A stretch of 64,000 nucleotides of DNA from Sycobia sp. Sy_11 (taxonomy: Eukaryota > Arthropoda > Insecta > Hymenoptera > Epichrysomallidae), in NCBI GenBank assembly GCA_018907035.1, contig JACCIC010000063.1, forward strand, positions 1,913,501 to 1,977,500, read 5' to 3'. This document shows, piece by piece, positions 47,187 through 59,200 of this stretch (positions are counted from its first letter, which is position 1; every line of letters begins with the position of its first letter). The notes below the pieces were generated by a model. That model did not search any database, was not told the origin of the DNA, and worked only from the letters and a program-made list of their open reading frames with translations. The translations under genes were made by a program, and so were the position numbers.

Positions 47187-48090
47187 GGAACCGATCCCTT
47201 TAAAATAGAGTCCCATAATTCATAAGAAGTTTATAAATGCTAATATTGCATTACTGTATATTTCGCGCAAGAAAAAGCGAATGATAAATGAATCGGGAGT
47301 TGTACAAAGTATCATTTTTCTTCGGGACTCGCAGACTTGTATGAAATGCCTGGACTTCCGCTATCTCGGACAGAAATCGCGCCCGGCTAATCGGTGAAGA
47401 AAGTTGCTTACCACGATATCGCCCTTCAGCCCGTCCCTCGCTGCAAATCTATCGAACGTACACGTACACGTATACGTTATGATTTCTAATTGGGAGAGCT
47501 GTAAAAGTTGGATAGCACGCGTGTCCGACTGATGCTATCACTATGTGACTTTACGTCACGTCATCGACCATTGGTTGGATCAAGTGATTAAGCTAGCTGC
47601 CGAAACAGTATAAGAAAGTAAAGAATATAAGAAGCGAATTGGAAGAAACGAGGCAGAATATTTTTTCAATCGAATGTTAATGGAGCGACGAGGAATGTAG
47701 AAGAACGAGGCAAGTATGAAAGAAAGACGCTGTCGAGGGAACAAAGAGACAGGTGAAGACGGGTGGGTTCGTGTTAATGGACATACTCGTGGTTAAACAC
47801 CCACGGAGGTTTTTGCTTCGCTAGAGCTCGGGGAAAGAGGAAGAACAAAATATATATACAGATATAGTATAAATATTTAGGTGTAATAAGACGTATACTG
47901 TAATAAGTGAGAGAGAGAGAGAGAGAAAGAGAGAAAGCAGAATGTTGGTAGAAGTTGCAACTACAGACCGGGGAGAGACGGAACGAGCCGATCATTCCTT
48001 CTCAGAGACGCAAAATACATCGCGATTACGATGCAAGATTTGAGAGAAAGAGATAGAGAAAGAAAGAGCGGTTGCCGTGCGAAATAATCC
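47184..48090. other. Balanced-composition upstream region
   Basis: No exon recognised. The stretch about 47300-47620 is unique, with CGTACACGTACACGTATACG and GACTTTACGTCACGTCATCG (CRE-like TACGTCA) near 47458 and 47548, and CCATTGG near 47569. It could be a proximal regulatory region of the gene starting at about 50 kb. Confidence 0.35.
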
Positions 48091-48231
48091 CGACGACATG
48101 ACGCCAACGGTTGCGTTGTAGTTAATTTGCTCTCTCCTGCTCTAGTTAGTTTCGTGCGGTCGTGGGGTGAGGGGGGCAGGGAGTTTGCAACAGAGCAAAA
48201 GAGAGACAGGGAGGGGCAGAGATGGAGAGAT

Positions 48232-48296
<65 letters not shown>

Positions 48297-48718
48297 AGAT
48301 AAATAGAGAGGGACAGAACGCGCGCGTCGAGAAAGGCGTCGCAAGCAACGCCACGCGGATTGGCGTTTGGGCGCCAATCCGCAAGGCGAGCGCTCATTAT
48401 CGCCCAACTGTGCTCGAGCATCGCTCGCCGCGCCGCCTCGGAGAGGAGGAAGTACGGGCGCGTGTGTTCGTGTGCAACTGCACATATACACATATATAAA
48501 TGCCTATACCAACTCTCTCTGGATCCCGCGCAAACTCGCACCCCATCGTATATCGCCGTTTCCGTCCCTCGGGTACATAGTTGACGGCTCGCGTAGCCTC
48601 ATCTCGCTCCTCTTTGTCCCCCTCGTGCGAGCGAGCGAGAGAATTCACCGCCCCACACTCGCACGTGAAACAGAAAGAAACAGAGCGAAGGCGCGTGTCC
48701 TCGATGGATCGGACGAGG

Positions 48719-48761
<43 letters not shown>

Positions 48762-50110
48762 GAAAGAGAGAGAGAGAGAGGAGGAGTAAATTTGAAAGGT
48801 CTCAGTCTTCCCGTCGCTGGCCTCCAGCATTCACGCCTCCCGCGAGCGTTGCCGTCGCACTCGCTCATTTTTCTCTCCTTTCTCTGCAGCTCAACGGCGG
48901 CAAGGACTGCTCGGGACGCCGCGTAAAGTGTCGCGCGAACGCGCATGTATGCGTTCATTTCACACGCGAGAGTTTCTACCGTATGTATGTGCACGTCTCT
49001 TGCCTTATATTCACGGCAAAATGCGCAGGCGCCTCCACGCGATCGAGACTCCACGCGATCGAGAAAAAGACGGAGCTACCGAGCCTGAGTAGTGGGGCGA
49101 CGGTCAGGAGGAGGGATGGCGCGCGAGTTCGAGCTCGGTCCGTCTCGCTCCCACGCATTTGGTACTGAACCGTCGGTTCGGTAGCGCGACCCTCGCCGAC
49201 TCACCCCTTCCCACGGGTTTTTGGTGGAGGGGAGGCTACGCACGCCCCGCTCCGCGCTTCACTCGACGTCCTCGTCGCACTCGCAGCCCTGCGGCTTCCA
49301 TCTCTCTTCCTCTCCCAGTGACTCGAACGTGCCAACACCTTCCCTTCGAGCGCGTGCTGCCTTGCTCTCCCTCTCTTTCTCTCTTCTTCTCTCTCGCGCC
49401 CACTAGCGCGACCACTGGCTGGCAGCGTCGTAGTTGCTGTTGCGGCGGAGGTGTGGGGGTGAGGCCTCGGAGAAGGTGTCAATCCTAGCGCTGCTCAGTG
49501 ACCATCGCGGCACCACCCAAGTAACACCTTCGTTTCGCGCTTCGACGCCACTGCTCTTCTCTCTTTCTCTCCCATTCTCCCAGATTCGTTATCGTGCGCT
49601 AGGTGGATAAGTGCATATACGCTCCTTGCAATTCTCCTCGTCATTTCTGTAATCGCGTCGCGCGGGCGTGAACAGCACGGCGGCCTCAGGTGAGTGGAGT
49701 ATCCACGTAGAAGAATCGAAAAACTTATTCATTAACTTTCCTCCGCTTCCCGATTCGCCCGGGCGCGAGTAGTACAAGTTACAGGCCGTAGAGAACGAGT
49801 ACTTCGGTGTGCTACCTCATCTTCATGACTTAAAAATGACAGGGAGATGATAAGCCGAATCGAAGCTACACAGTACGGGAGGCACTACGGGCAAGGAGAA
49901 CTATTATACGTACCTAGACCCGGGACGATTGTGCTCGTTGTCACGGGAGGAGCATGAGCGTCGTCAGTAAAGGAACGAGTACGGACCATTGGCACAGCCG
50001 TCGCCGGCCGTCGCAAAGCGTCAACGCGTTACCACGAAGTAAGAGCAGCAGCAGCAGCAGCAGCACCAGAAGAAAAGGCGAGGCATCTCCCGCGCTGCTG
50101 CAGCAACAGC
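48091..50110 (+). promoter_or_regulatory. CpG-rich region upstream of the T-box gene: probable promoter / 5'UTR zone
   Basis: GC- and CpG-rich DNA rises toward the coding exon at 50.7 kb, with GA runs at about 48230-48293 and 48725-48760. Open frames here are short, low-complexity and on both strands, so I do not call a protein. A textbook donor, CAG|GTGAGT, sits at 49687-49695, and a TCAGTG initiator-like motif at about 49495. An untranslated first exon ending at 49689 is possible. A CAG-type trinucleotide run lies at about 50047-50064. Confidence 0.45.
48230..48293. repeat. (GA)n microsatellite
   Basis: Uninterrupted GA run of about 60 bases. Confidence 0.95.
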
Positions 50111-50116
50111 ACCGAT

Positions 50117-50124
50117 TATAAAAG
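50117..50124 (+). promoter_or_regulatory. TATA-box-like motif upstream of the T-box gene exon
   Basis: TATAAAAG lies in otherwise GC-rich DNA, about 575 bp before the proposed start codon. A start of transcription near 50145-50150 would give a 5' untranslated region of about 550 bases, containing a nine-codon upstream frame at 50299-50325 (ATG to TAA). There is no initiator match I would rely on. Confidence 0.35.
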
Positions 50125-50696
50125 AGGAGGAAGCCCTCGTGCGTGCTCTAACCGCTCTTCTCTCCCTTTACCTGCGGATCTGCGTCGGCAAACACGGCTG
50201 CCCGCCGATTTAAGTGCAGTGCTTCCCGGCGGCGGAAATCGTGGATTTTCTATCCGTTTTCCCGTTTGTACAGTGACAGTTGCTTAACAAGGGTGAAAAT
50301 GAATGGTGAAAAACAGTGGCGTTAATTCTGTGAGTATGACTTGTGCGCGAACCTACGGCGCCGACGTGCACTGGAACGAAGCGTCGTCGTCGTCGCGGGG
50401 GAGGTAGTGCCCGTGGAGGTCTTGACAGAGCGCCGGCGTTCCGTTCGAGTCCAGCGGCTCGAGAGCACCGATTCCCCGGAGCGGGCATTGGCATCGGTCG
50501 ACGGTCGTCTCGGGCGAGCATGGCAATGGACGATCCTCGGCGCAGCCTCCGCCCAACCCGGCAACTCAGGGAGTGAGACCGCGCGCGCGAGATCTCGAGC
50601 GATCGGAAGCCCAGCAACGGATGCCCCGCCGAGCACTGAGTCAACCGTGTAGTTAAATCTCGCGCGACTCGCAGGCCACCGCTCCACCCATCCTCG

Positions 50697-51678
50697 ATGA
50701 GATTCGAACAAGACACGGCGTGCAGGGGTACCCACTGCGCCAGCACTCCGCTACCAGCCGCTCTGCAGCAGCCTCCTCAACTGCACCAGCCCTACCGGCC
50801 GAGCCCGCGGTCCAGACACCCCGGGCAGCGCCTCAGCGGCCCGACGCCGAGCCCCAGCCAGCCGAGCGCGGGCTTCCAGCTCCCGGGCGACCCCCCGCGC
50901 GGCGAGCCGGAGCTGGCGCCGCGCGCCCTCGCTGGGACGAAGGAGAACGGCGCCCCGAGCGACGTCCCCGACGCCGCGTTCGCGAGCGGCGAGGAGCCCG
51001 CGCCGATCGCCGCGAAGAAGCCCCGCGGCCCCCCCAGCCCGCCCCCGCCGGCAGACCTGATCGCGACGACGCAGCAGCGCGACGGGGACGAGCAGCGCCG
51101 CGGCGAGCTGGGCGCGCTCGACGGCAGCGCCGCCAAGACGGTGCTCGGACGACCGGAGTCGGGCGGCCCTGGGATGGCCTACCCAGCGCCGCCGGCCGCC
51201 GCCCTCGCCCGGCACTCGCCCTCCGCCGCCGCGGCCGTCGGCCCGGGCAATCCGAACGGGCGGCTGCCCGCGCCCGCGGCCCCCCGGCCCACGGACTTCA
51301 GCGTCTCGACGCTGCTGACGGCGGCGAGCAGCCACCCGGGCCAGCTGGGCGGCTCCTCCTCCCGGGGCAGCGCCTCGCCGCCCCCGGGGGGCCCGGGCAG
51401 CCCCGCGGCCGCCCCGGACACGCCGCCGCCCCAGCGGAGCGCGAGCGACCTCTCGGCCGCGGGCTCCGCCCTGGTGGCGCAGCACCCCTCCTCGGCCTCA
51501 ATGGCGGCGGCCAGCTACTTCGGCGCCGCGGCCCTCGCGGCCGCGGGCTTCTACAACCCGGGGGCGCACCTGCCGCCCGCGGGCTCGCCCACGGCCGCCC
51601 ACCACCTGCAGACCAAGGGCATCCTCGGAGGGGCGCACCATCATCCGCAGTTCAATCCCCAAGGCATCGGCCCACCAG
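50697..51678 (+). CDS. bi: Optomotor-blind/bifid (Tbx2/3-type T-box factor), first coding exon, N-terminal part
   Basis: Encodes about 327 residues before the donor CAG|GTTAGT (GT at 51679-51680, phase 1). In-frame TGA stops at 50574 and 50637 make the ATG at 50697 (MRFEQ) the first available start. The protein is Pro/Ala/Ser/Gly-rich. Residues 160-162 (MAY) and 197-209 (RPTDFSVSTLLTA), then 273-286 (SYFGAAALAAAGFY), match in order the conserved N-terminal blocks I recall from Drosophila optomotor-blind (MRY at the start, GMAYHPF, RPTDFSVSSLLTA). FSVSTLL also fits an eh1-like Groucho-binding motif, which would suit a repressor. Known family role: nuclear T-box factor patterning wing, eye and optic lobe. 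The DNA-binding T-box is not in the window, so the identity rests on these short motifs. Overlapping frames on both strands are GC artefacts. Confidence 0.75.
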
Positions 51679-51684
51679 GTTAGT
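51679..51684 (+). other. Splice donor ending the T-box gene exon
   Basis: CCACCAG|GTTAGT matches the donor consensus. The reading frame meets a stop (TAG) two bases into the intron, so the exon must end here or the protein stops. Composition falls from very GC-rich to AT-rich within a few hundred bases. Confidence 0.75.
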
Positions 51685-53713
51685 CTTGAGCGCCCGGAGC
51701 GGGCTTCGTTACGTGTGTTGCTCGCGTCGAGGCCCACGAGGGTCGTACGCAAATGAACGTCAATAAACGCAAATAACCGTAAATGTTCGTGTAAATTTTT
51801 CGGGCTCTGCGATTTCGCGGATACGCGAGATCGCAGGGAAGGCCTAAGTTGTAATTGGCGCGTGATAAAAGACGTAGTTCGCCCAGTCAGAGGTCTTATA
51901 AATCGACGCACGTCTGCCATCGCTAGCATGGTGCAGCCTCTGACAACGTATCTTCGTTTCTTTCTCTTTCCCTTGCCGGACCGTGCACGTCGATGCTATT
52001 CAGTTCTTCAGTTCAGTTATTCCGGGCACGAAGTCGACGGTTCTTAAAGAGCGCGGCTACCGCGTTTGTTGTGCGCTCGAATACGTACGATTGCGTCGCG
52101 ATGCTAGTGTCGATACTGCTGACAGCTGCGCTCGTTTTTTTTTCTCGTGTCTCTGAGATTCCTCCGCGCGGGAGTACTTCCCCTGAAATTTTTAAACGAT
52201 TAATGCACTTTGGGCCCTTCTAGACCGCCGCATCGTCTGCTTTTCTCCCTCGGAAATTTGCGTATTATGTACACAGCGCCTATACATTTACGAACATACA
52301 CAACAATAGCTCACGTCTCTCCCTCCCTCTCCCTCTCCCTCTCCCTCTCCCTCTCTCTCTCTCTCTCTCACTCTCTCTCTCTCTCTCTCTCATTGCTTTG
52401 GACGCCGCTTTTATGAGAATTCATCCTCTGACGAAAATTTATATCGGCGATCTGTCCGTGGAAAAGTCGGATGCTTCAATAAGCACGAGTATATCCTCGA
52501 GATTAGCGTCTCCTCCACATCGCTGAAATCCACGATCAAAGGTTCCCTCCATGTCAAATCTACACCGTTTATCGAAAAGATAAATCTTAAGTCCTGATAA
52601 AATATTTGGCTAATTATAATCATTTCTTTACTGCCGCGTATTTAGGTAATATACATACTGCCATCGTAACAGAAATAAGCTTTGGCTTTTGGGAATACCA
52701 ATTAAAAATGTTATTAAATATTATTATTATAGAAAGAGGAAAAACGAGTATACTAATCAATGTTTACAAATTGGCATAATTAATGTGCATAATTTATTTT
52801 CTAAAAAAATTTCTGAAATGTCTTATGTTCTGATTGATTACTTTATAAAACGTTAATATTAATCTGAATTGTATTATTTATATACATCAGTATGTATTAT
52901 AGTATATCCAGAAAAGTAAAAGTGAGAAGAACAGAACAGATAAGAAATTTTAATTTTGCTATGTTTTTAAAATAATTATCAATCTCTATAATATGTCAAA
53001 ATGAATGTTCACAAAAAACGATAAATTAACAATTGGTTTTCAATTTTTAAGTTGATTGCGATTAAATGTATATACCATGCTGGAAGAAGTATTACGAAAA
53101 TTGTAAACAATATACAGTATAATTATATAAAAATATTTTTTTCACATACACTTCAAATTGTAGACATATTTTTGGCGTTTGTTAGAAAATAATTTTTAAA
53201 ATAAGTAGACATTATATGAAAAAATATAATATATAGCTTTAAAAATAGAAATTCACATAATACTAAATAACTATACTAAAAGATTGAAAAATATTAGAAT
53301 ACGATTACAAATAATAAAGCTAGTTTAATAGACTTATGTTTGAGAGTTAAAAGAGTATTTTTGTCATGAAATTTGTCTATTAATTTATTAATTCAAAATA
53401 CTTTTCTTTAAAAAACGCTTGGAACGCATAATTACAATACTTTTCATTATGAAGAATTTCACTAGATAGCTATGACTATATATTTATGTAACAATTAGTT
53501 GGAAAACTGAAAAGCAATTAGAATATAAAATAAATCATTTTCATAAAAAATAATTAATATTTTAATAAAATTGAACAGATAAAATACTGTCAAAATTTAT
53601 TTAAAAAACATCCCACCGTGCGTATTCGTAATTATATATTTCAAGAAAAACGTTTCATGAACATTTACTAAACTAAAAGACAGTTTTTACTAATAAAAAG
53701 AGATGTTGAACTC
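51685..53713 (+). other. Start of probable large first intron of the T-box gene
   Basis: No exon recognised. 51700-52260 retains moderate GC. A CT microsatellite (about 52317-52393) follows, then AT-rich DNA with no supported feature to the SINE. Confidence 0.5.
52317..52393. repeat. (CT)n-rich microsatellite
   Basis: CCCTCT hexamer-like units grade into CT dinucleotides. Confidence 0.93.
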
Positions 53714-53719
53714 ATGAGT

Positions 53720-53721
<2 letters not shown>

Positions 53722-53757
<36 letters not shown>

Positions 53758-53946
53758 TTAACGTCGCTTTATTTATGCTTCCAATTATCGGTGCTAATCA
53801 GCGACGGAGGTCTACGATGTGTTTGTAAACAAAGCACATGTAAATAATTACAGTGGTGCCTGTATCAATCGGCCGAGACCGGGATTTGAACTCGGATCAC
53901 CGAGTTACTAGTCCTTCGCTCTAGCGATCGAGCCATCGTAGGCCTC
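53722..53946 (-). mobile_element. tRNA-derived SINE, copy 2 (inverted), intronic
   Basis: In reverse complement it starts GAGGCCTACGATGGCTCGAT, has the B-box GAGTTCAAATCCC, the same body as 11641-11858 and an A tail, seen here as 29 T on the plus strand (53722-53750). It is flanked by the 12-bp duplication ATGAGTAATTTT (53714-53725, overlapping the tail, and 53948-53959). The long intact tail and clean duplication suggest recent insertion. Confidence 0.93.
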
Positions 53947-53959
53947 GATGAGTAATTTT

Positions 53960-54705
53960 GCGTAACTATTATGAATAATTGCTAGATTTACACGAATTAT
54001 GAATACAACTTCTCTTAAAATCAGGACACTGACAGTAAATTTTCTGATAATTCGCAAATATGTTTATGAATTATTTGAAAGCATATAGTAACTTTTGATA
54101 AAAATATCTCTTCATGTAACTTTTCTGAAACAAAATAATGAAAAAACTGTCTATAGAAAGAACTACATATGTATTGTTATCTGCAATTTTCCGGCTCTTC
54201 TGGTGTAAGTCGACAGGTTAATATAAATATCGCCTTTTTTTCAAGTATGATAGCCGAGACAATAGCGCTCTTGACTAGTCCTAACGAGATCTCGTAGCAA
54301 ACATACTTCATGCCCAGATTCCCGCCCTTGATCAAGGTTCGAATAATCTTTGTTCGAGAAAAAGTTTGCTGAATCAAAGAAAAAAAATATGAAAAGCCTA
54401 TAGCGCATTGGCGCTGACTCCAGTTCCACCCTGTAAGCTGATGAGCGCCCAACTCTCGGGCACGAAAAAAAGCCCTACGCGCAAGTTTTCCCGCACTCTG
54501 CCTCTCCTTAGGTATACCTTCGAATTTAGCCCGCGCATCGCTTGACCGAAAACGGCCTCGGAGGCATCCGCACACCTCCCGCGCGGCGCGAGAGTGTCGG
54601 ACCATCGGCGACCGCCGACGCTCTCGTCGCTTTATTTCTCGGCTCGCGCCGCGCGCCGGCCGCGGGTCCAGCAGCTCTGGCGATTAATCTTCCTGCCAAG
54701 AGCGA

Positions 54706-54761
<56 letters not shown>

Positions 54762-55325
54762 GAAAGCGCGCGGTTCGCGGGAGAAAAAACGCAGAGCGCA
54801 TTCGGAATGCGCTCCCGTGCGAGCGTAATTCTCGGCTGCTGTGCCGCGTCACGGCCGTAAACAAAAGAGAGAACGAGCTGGCCAGGGAAAGGGCGGGGAG
54901 GGAAAAGAATCGCCGCGACGAATAAGGCACCGCGCAATTCCGCCGGGCGCAATGCACATTTACAATCCCGCGCGTCACCATTCGTATTCCCGATATCTTT
55001 GTCTCCCTCACCTCGGTCTCTGTCCCCTTCCTCCCAACTCGCCGAATGAACATTACGTGCGTGAATATCGAACAGGCAATCGTCGCAGAATTGCTCCGTT
55101 CAACAGAGAGAGAAATAGAGAGAGAAATAGAGAGGAAGAGAGAGAGAGGGGGGGGAGAGAGAAAGAGTGAGAGGGGGAGAAAGAGACGGAAACAGGAGCG
55201 AGGGTTGAAGGAGCAAAAAAGAGGCAAAAGAAAGACCAGTTGGGAAGAGTCGGCCGCGCGGGCAAGAAAGCTTTCGATTGAAAGTCCATAGTGGCGAAGC
55301 CGTCGCTCACATACACAGCTTCTAT
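53960..55325. other. AT-rich then GC-rich intronic patch
   Basis: From about 54420 to 55290 the DNA is CpG-rich and non-repetitive, apart from a TA run (54708-54761) and GA tracts (about 55107-55190). Frames of 100-230 codons here are interrupted by or built from these repeats, and none shows a domain. Possibly regulatory. Confidence 0.4.
54708..54761. repeat. (TA)n microsatellite
   Basis: Pure TA run inside a CpG-rich patch. Confidence 0.95.
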
Positions 55326-55609
55326 ATACACGGTATTTCCGAAATAAGTGATCAACCTATCACAATGGGATCGAGAAGGAAACGTTATGTGTAAATATCA
55401 AATCACTTTGGGCTCTTGCGAATAGTTTTTGAACTTCGCGCCAGAGTCCATCGATGAATCAGGTCGCACAGATTTCGGCCAGCGCTCGTAAGCCTGGAAT
55501 AGCAGAAACTAGGCGGAATTCTTGACGAAGAAAAAAATACAAAATATTGGGATCTATCGACGGAACAACCTAACTAATACGAAAGTCACTACCGCGGTTA
55601 TAAAAACAG
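55326..55609 (+). repeat. Single foldback-element arm
   Basis: Begins ACGGTATTTCCGAAATAAGT and matches the left arm of 27295-28147 (GGATCGAGAAGGAAACGTTA, then CTAGGCGGAATTCTTGACGA). There is no inverted partner nearby: the CAGGGTGT element begins right where the arm ends. Confidence 0.8.
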
Positions 55610-56258
55610 ACAGGGTGTCCCAAATATGATTGCTTGTACACCAACGAATCGGTAATAAGCAGGGGAAGTCGTATACAAAGGCTGAATCCATTTTGGAACG
55701 TCGCAGACATTAGTTTTAGCGCTACGAGCCAATCTCCTTCGGCCAATGAGCGAACGCTAATTTGGTTCTATCAATCCGAAGAGCACGTAAATCCGGTAAA
55801 CGGGCGGGGACTTTCGGTTTAACTTGAAGAACTATGGGAGGGGCTTACCGACTGCGGCAGGAAAAGCTTTACTTGGCTATTTAAAGTTAAGTTTACGAGT
55901 GCGACCCTAATGCGCGTGTCTAATACACAAACGACACATACGTGCGCTTTTTGTGCGTAAGAAATTTCGATCGGAACTATAATGATACCTATATTTATAA
56001 ATAAATATACTGGTGTTTGCCGCGGTTGGCGGGCCCCTTCAATTATTTTTCCTATTAGACTCAAAGCCTCCGTCCATCTTCTCAACTTTCATGACCTCCG
56101 TTTGCGAGTAGAATTAGCGTTCGCTTATTGGCTGTTGATCAATGGCGCGTAGAGCTTAAACTATTTGCCACTTTCCAAAATACATGCATATTTGAATTTG
56201 ATTTCCCCTGCTTATTAGCGAGGTATTAGCGTAAACAATCATATTTTGAACACCCTGT
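55610..56258 (-). mobile_element. CAGGGTGT-type non-autonomous DNA element, full length
   Basis: The left end is ACAGGGTGTCCCAAATATGA and the right end is the inverse of ACAGGGTGTTCAAAATATGA, giving terminal inverted repeats. The similarity continues inward for about 60 bp, with interruptions (CCCCTGCTTATTA appears in both). The body is nearly identical to 46640-47108 and partly to 40044-40290. No transposase. The frames at 55634-55822 and 55819-56085 have no domain. Target duplication not resolved by eye. Confidence 0.85.
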
Positions 56259-59200
56259 ATATATATACACGTAAACGTGAGCGAGAATACGGGCAGCCGC
56301 GTCGCCCTGACACGCGCCTAATTTGTTATTCAATCCCCCCCCCCCTCTCACAGTCTCTTTCAATGAACGACGCCAGAACGAAGATTATTGCGTGTTGCGT
56401 TTGCGCGCGGCACTAATTCTTTTCCATTTTTATTTCGTGCATGTGCCCGGACAAAAAAGCATCGCTGGACGCGTTGGTTTTACAATCATCATTCGATCCC
56501 GACTCACACGACCGATTCTGTTCTGATTGTCCTGGTGGGAATGGAACTCAATTCACTCAGCCTTACCTTAACGATACTTACCCGTATTTTTGGTGTTTTC
56601 AATTTTCCACTTTTTTTTTTTTAATATATAGAAAAGCATGTGTACCGTCGTTCAAAGTGTTTCGCTAAGGATATAGAATGAAAGGATGAATTGCTGGTAG
56701 TTGTGATCGCGATTGTGAATTTTGTTTAAAATGTTATTATTCAATCAAGTAAAAAGTTATATTGAAATGTATAAAACGTCGTTGAAATGTATACCCTTAC
56801 TCAAAAGTACTTTTAAATTTTTGGAAAATCACATCAATGACAATTCACACTGAAAGGTATCAATATCTAAAAACACAAATATTTAATTTAAACGTGCAGT
56901 AATATGTAATCAAAAAAAGGCAAATACCTAATTCTAACGTACAGTAATATAATTTCAATAATACTTTAATTTCAATTTGTAAGGAATATTCTTCTAAAAG
57001 CAAATTTTAAGTAGTACAATGCCAATTCAGGGTCGATGCAATTATTTCAATTCGTTACATCATGAAATCGTTTGCACTTATTATATAGGAATCATATCTC
57101 AATAGAGTTTGTATTCGGCATTATTCTACTTAAAATTATTAGTTGGAACACAGATTCACATAATTCAGCAGCTTTGCGAAAATAGAAAAGACTACTGAAC
57201 GATAATATCCCAATGCTTTTATAGAATTGCATTTTGAAATACTTCTATATATATATATATAAATATATAGATGCGCGCGCGCGTGTGTGTGTACACCAAC
57301 ATATATACTATACTGCATATAGTTATATAGATATGCGTGTATATGTAAATATATATGTATGCACATGCGATAGGCGCGCGCGGCGTGTCAGACTAAAATA
57401 CCATTGAAATCACGATCGGGATGCTCCCTTTATATAATCATCATAGTATTTGATTCATCATGCCAATTATTTATTACTTGATCACGTGAGACAAGATCGC
57501 GGCCGGCGCGCATTCTGTCCCCGCTGAGCAATCTTCGAATTAATCTTCTGGACACTTTTCTGCTATTCCGCGAATACGCGCCTATTCAGACGCGTATATA
57601 TATCCACAGCCAATGCTGTAATATTCTCAGGACGTATATCGATTTTCTTATACTCGGCAAGTCATAGATGTAAACGCGGATTTAATGGAAATTTGCACCG
57701 CTGATTTAGAATTGCGCAGTGAGCTCGACGTTTGTCGATATACGTACATATATATTGAAAATTGATCTGCCAATGAATTTTTTCCCTTTTTTCTAGTACA
57801 ATGTATCTATTTTTCTTATACGCGCAATCTAACACAAGATCAATATAGATTGCAGGGATCTTTTCCTCAATGTTTGCGGTGAGCTTAAGACTATATGTTT
57901 TACGCATAACAATTTCGAACTGGGAATTAAATAATAATCATAAATTAAAATACCTGAAAATTGTTAATAATATTAATCATAGGACAATTTTCTATCAATA
58001 CTTCGCGAGAGCAATTTATTTATAACAAACTCAGGAAAAAATATGATAATATAATCCATTTATCCGGTGCCTAGTGAAAGAGTGAAATCGCATCCACGCA
58101 CTATGCTGTATAAGTGCTCTGTACGAGTAAGTGCGTATATTGATTTTTTCCACTTTTAGGTTACGTATGCAAAGTGTATTAATATATGCAAGCTTATACG
58201 TCTGCACTTTTGAACTTTTTGCTGGGCGCTGAATTTAGAAATCTTGTTCGTATCGTTTATAATTTATCGACCGTAAAAATACTCAAAACGCAACGTACTT
58301 ACACATAGCGCGACTACGAATTATACATTTTATATTAATTCGTTGATTAAATCAATCACAGCAAGTCGTTTGAGGCTGCCGGAAGTTTCCGTTGAAATTG
58401 GTGGATAGCGCATAGTAACCTACCTGAATTTCGCAAAAATCTTCTCTGAAAAAAACGAATGATGTTCGGATTATAACAATCAATAGCACGGAGCAACTAT
58501 GTATATATATATACACGAACGAAAAATTTGGCGGTCGCACGCGTGTATATAAAATGCTCGTTCGCTCTGATCGTCGAGGTCGTACCTCTGCGTGTGTCAT
58601 TTCGCACAGACAACAATCGCCGAATATATATTTTAGAGCTCGCATTTCTCGTCCACCGAGTAGGCCGCACGTATCATTAATTCTTGGCGACAAACAACGG
58701 GCTTCGACTTTTCCAAGATAATAACAATAGTCATCTGTCACTTGTAAAATGCAGCTCGTTGCTATGGACAGTTTTTTGTTTCTTTTTTTTTGTTTCTGAT
58801 TTTTTTATAGCATTTTTTTCGGTTTCAAAAGTTCCAACGTTCTTTCTTCCTCTCGTTTTATTATGTCCATTGGTTGTGTATAAATTTTTCACAATATACA
58901 TTATTCTAACAAATTTTGTGTGGCAAAATTTACATTTACATTGATGTAGATGTTGTTTTTTTAATTTTGAAAGATACAAGATATAACGATTCCTTTAACA
59001 ATAGGAACAATAGGTTATTTTCAAAAATTCTTTTCAATTTTTTCATTGCGTATACTATGATTAAACATTTTGACAAACTCTGAATTAATTACTTACAAGT
59101 TACATATGTTCGATTATCATTTTCATACAAAGTAAAATACATATTGTTCACAAGAACGATATAATATATAGATTCTCTTAATATACGTAGCGACATAGAA

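Noticed and set aside
48581..49168. 195-codon frame with Arg-Glu repeats upstream of the T-box exon
   Set aside because: Built on a GA microsatellite, with no recognisable domain and an overlapping opposite-strand frame.
50720..51766. 348-codon open frame in another frame of the T-box exon, and a 244-codon frame on the opposite strand (50751-51485)
   Set aside because: Very GC-rich DNA opens all frames. Neither shows the omb motifs, and the alternative plus frame runs through the donor into non-coding sequence.
54526..55227. 233-codon minus-strand frame
   Set aside because: Half of it consists of microsatellite-coded Ile-Tyr and Leu-Ser runs, and the rest shows no family resemblance.
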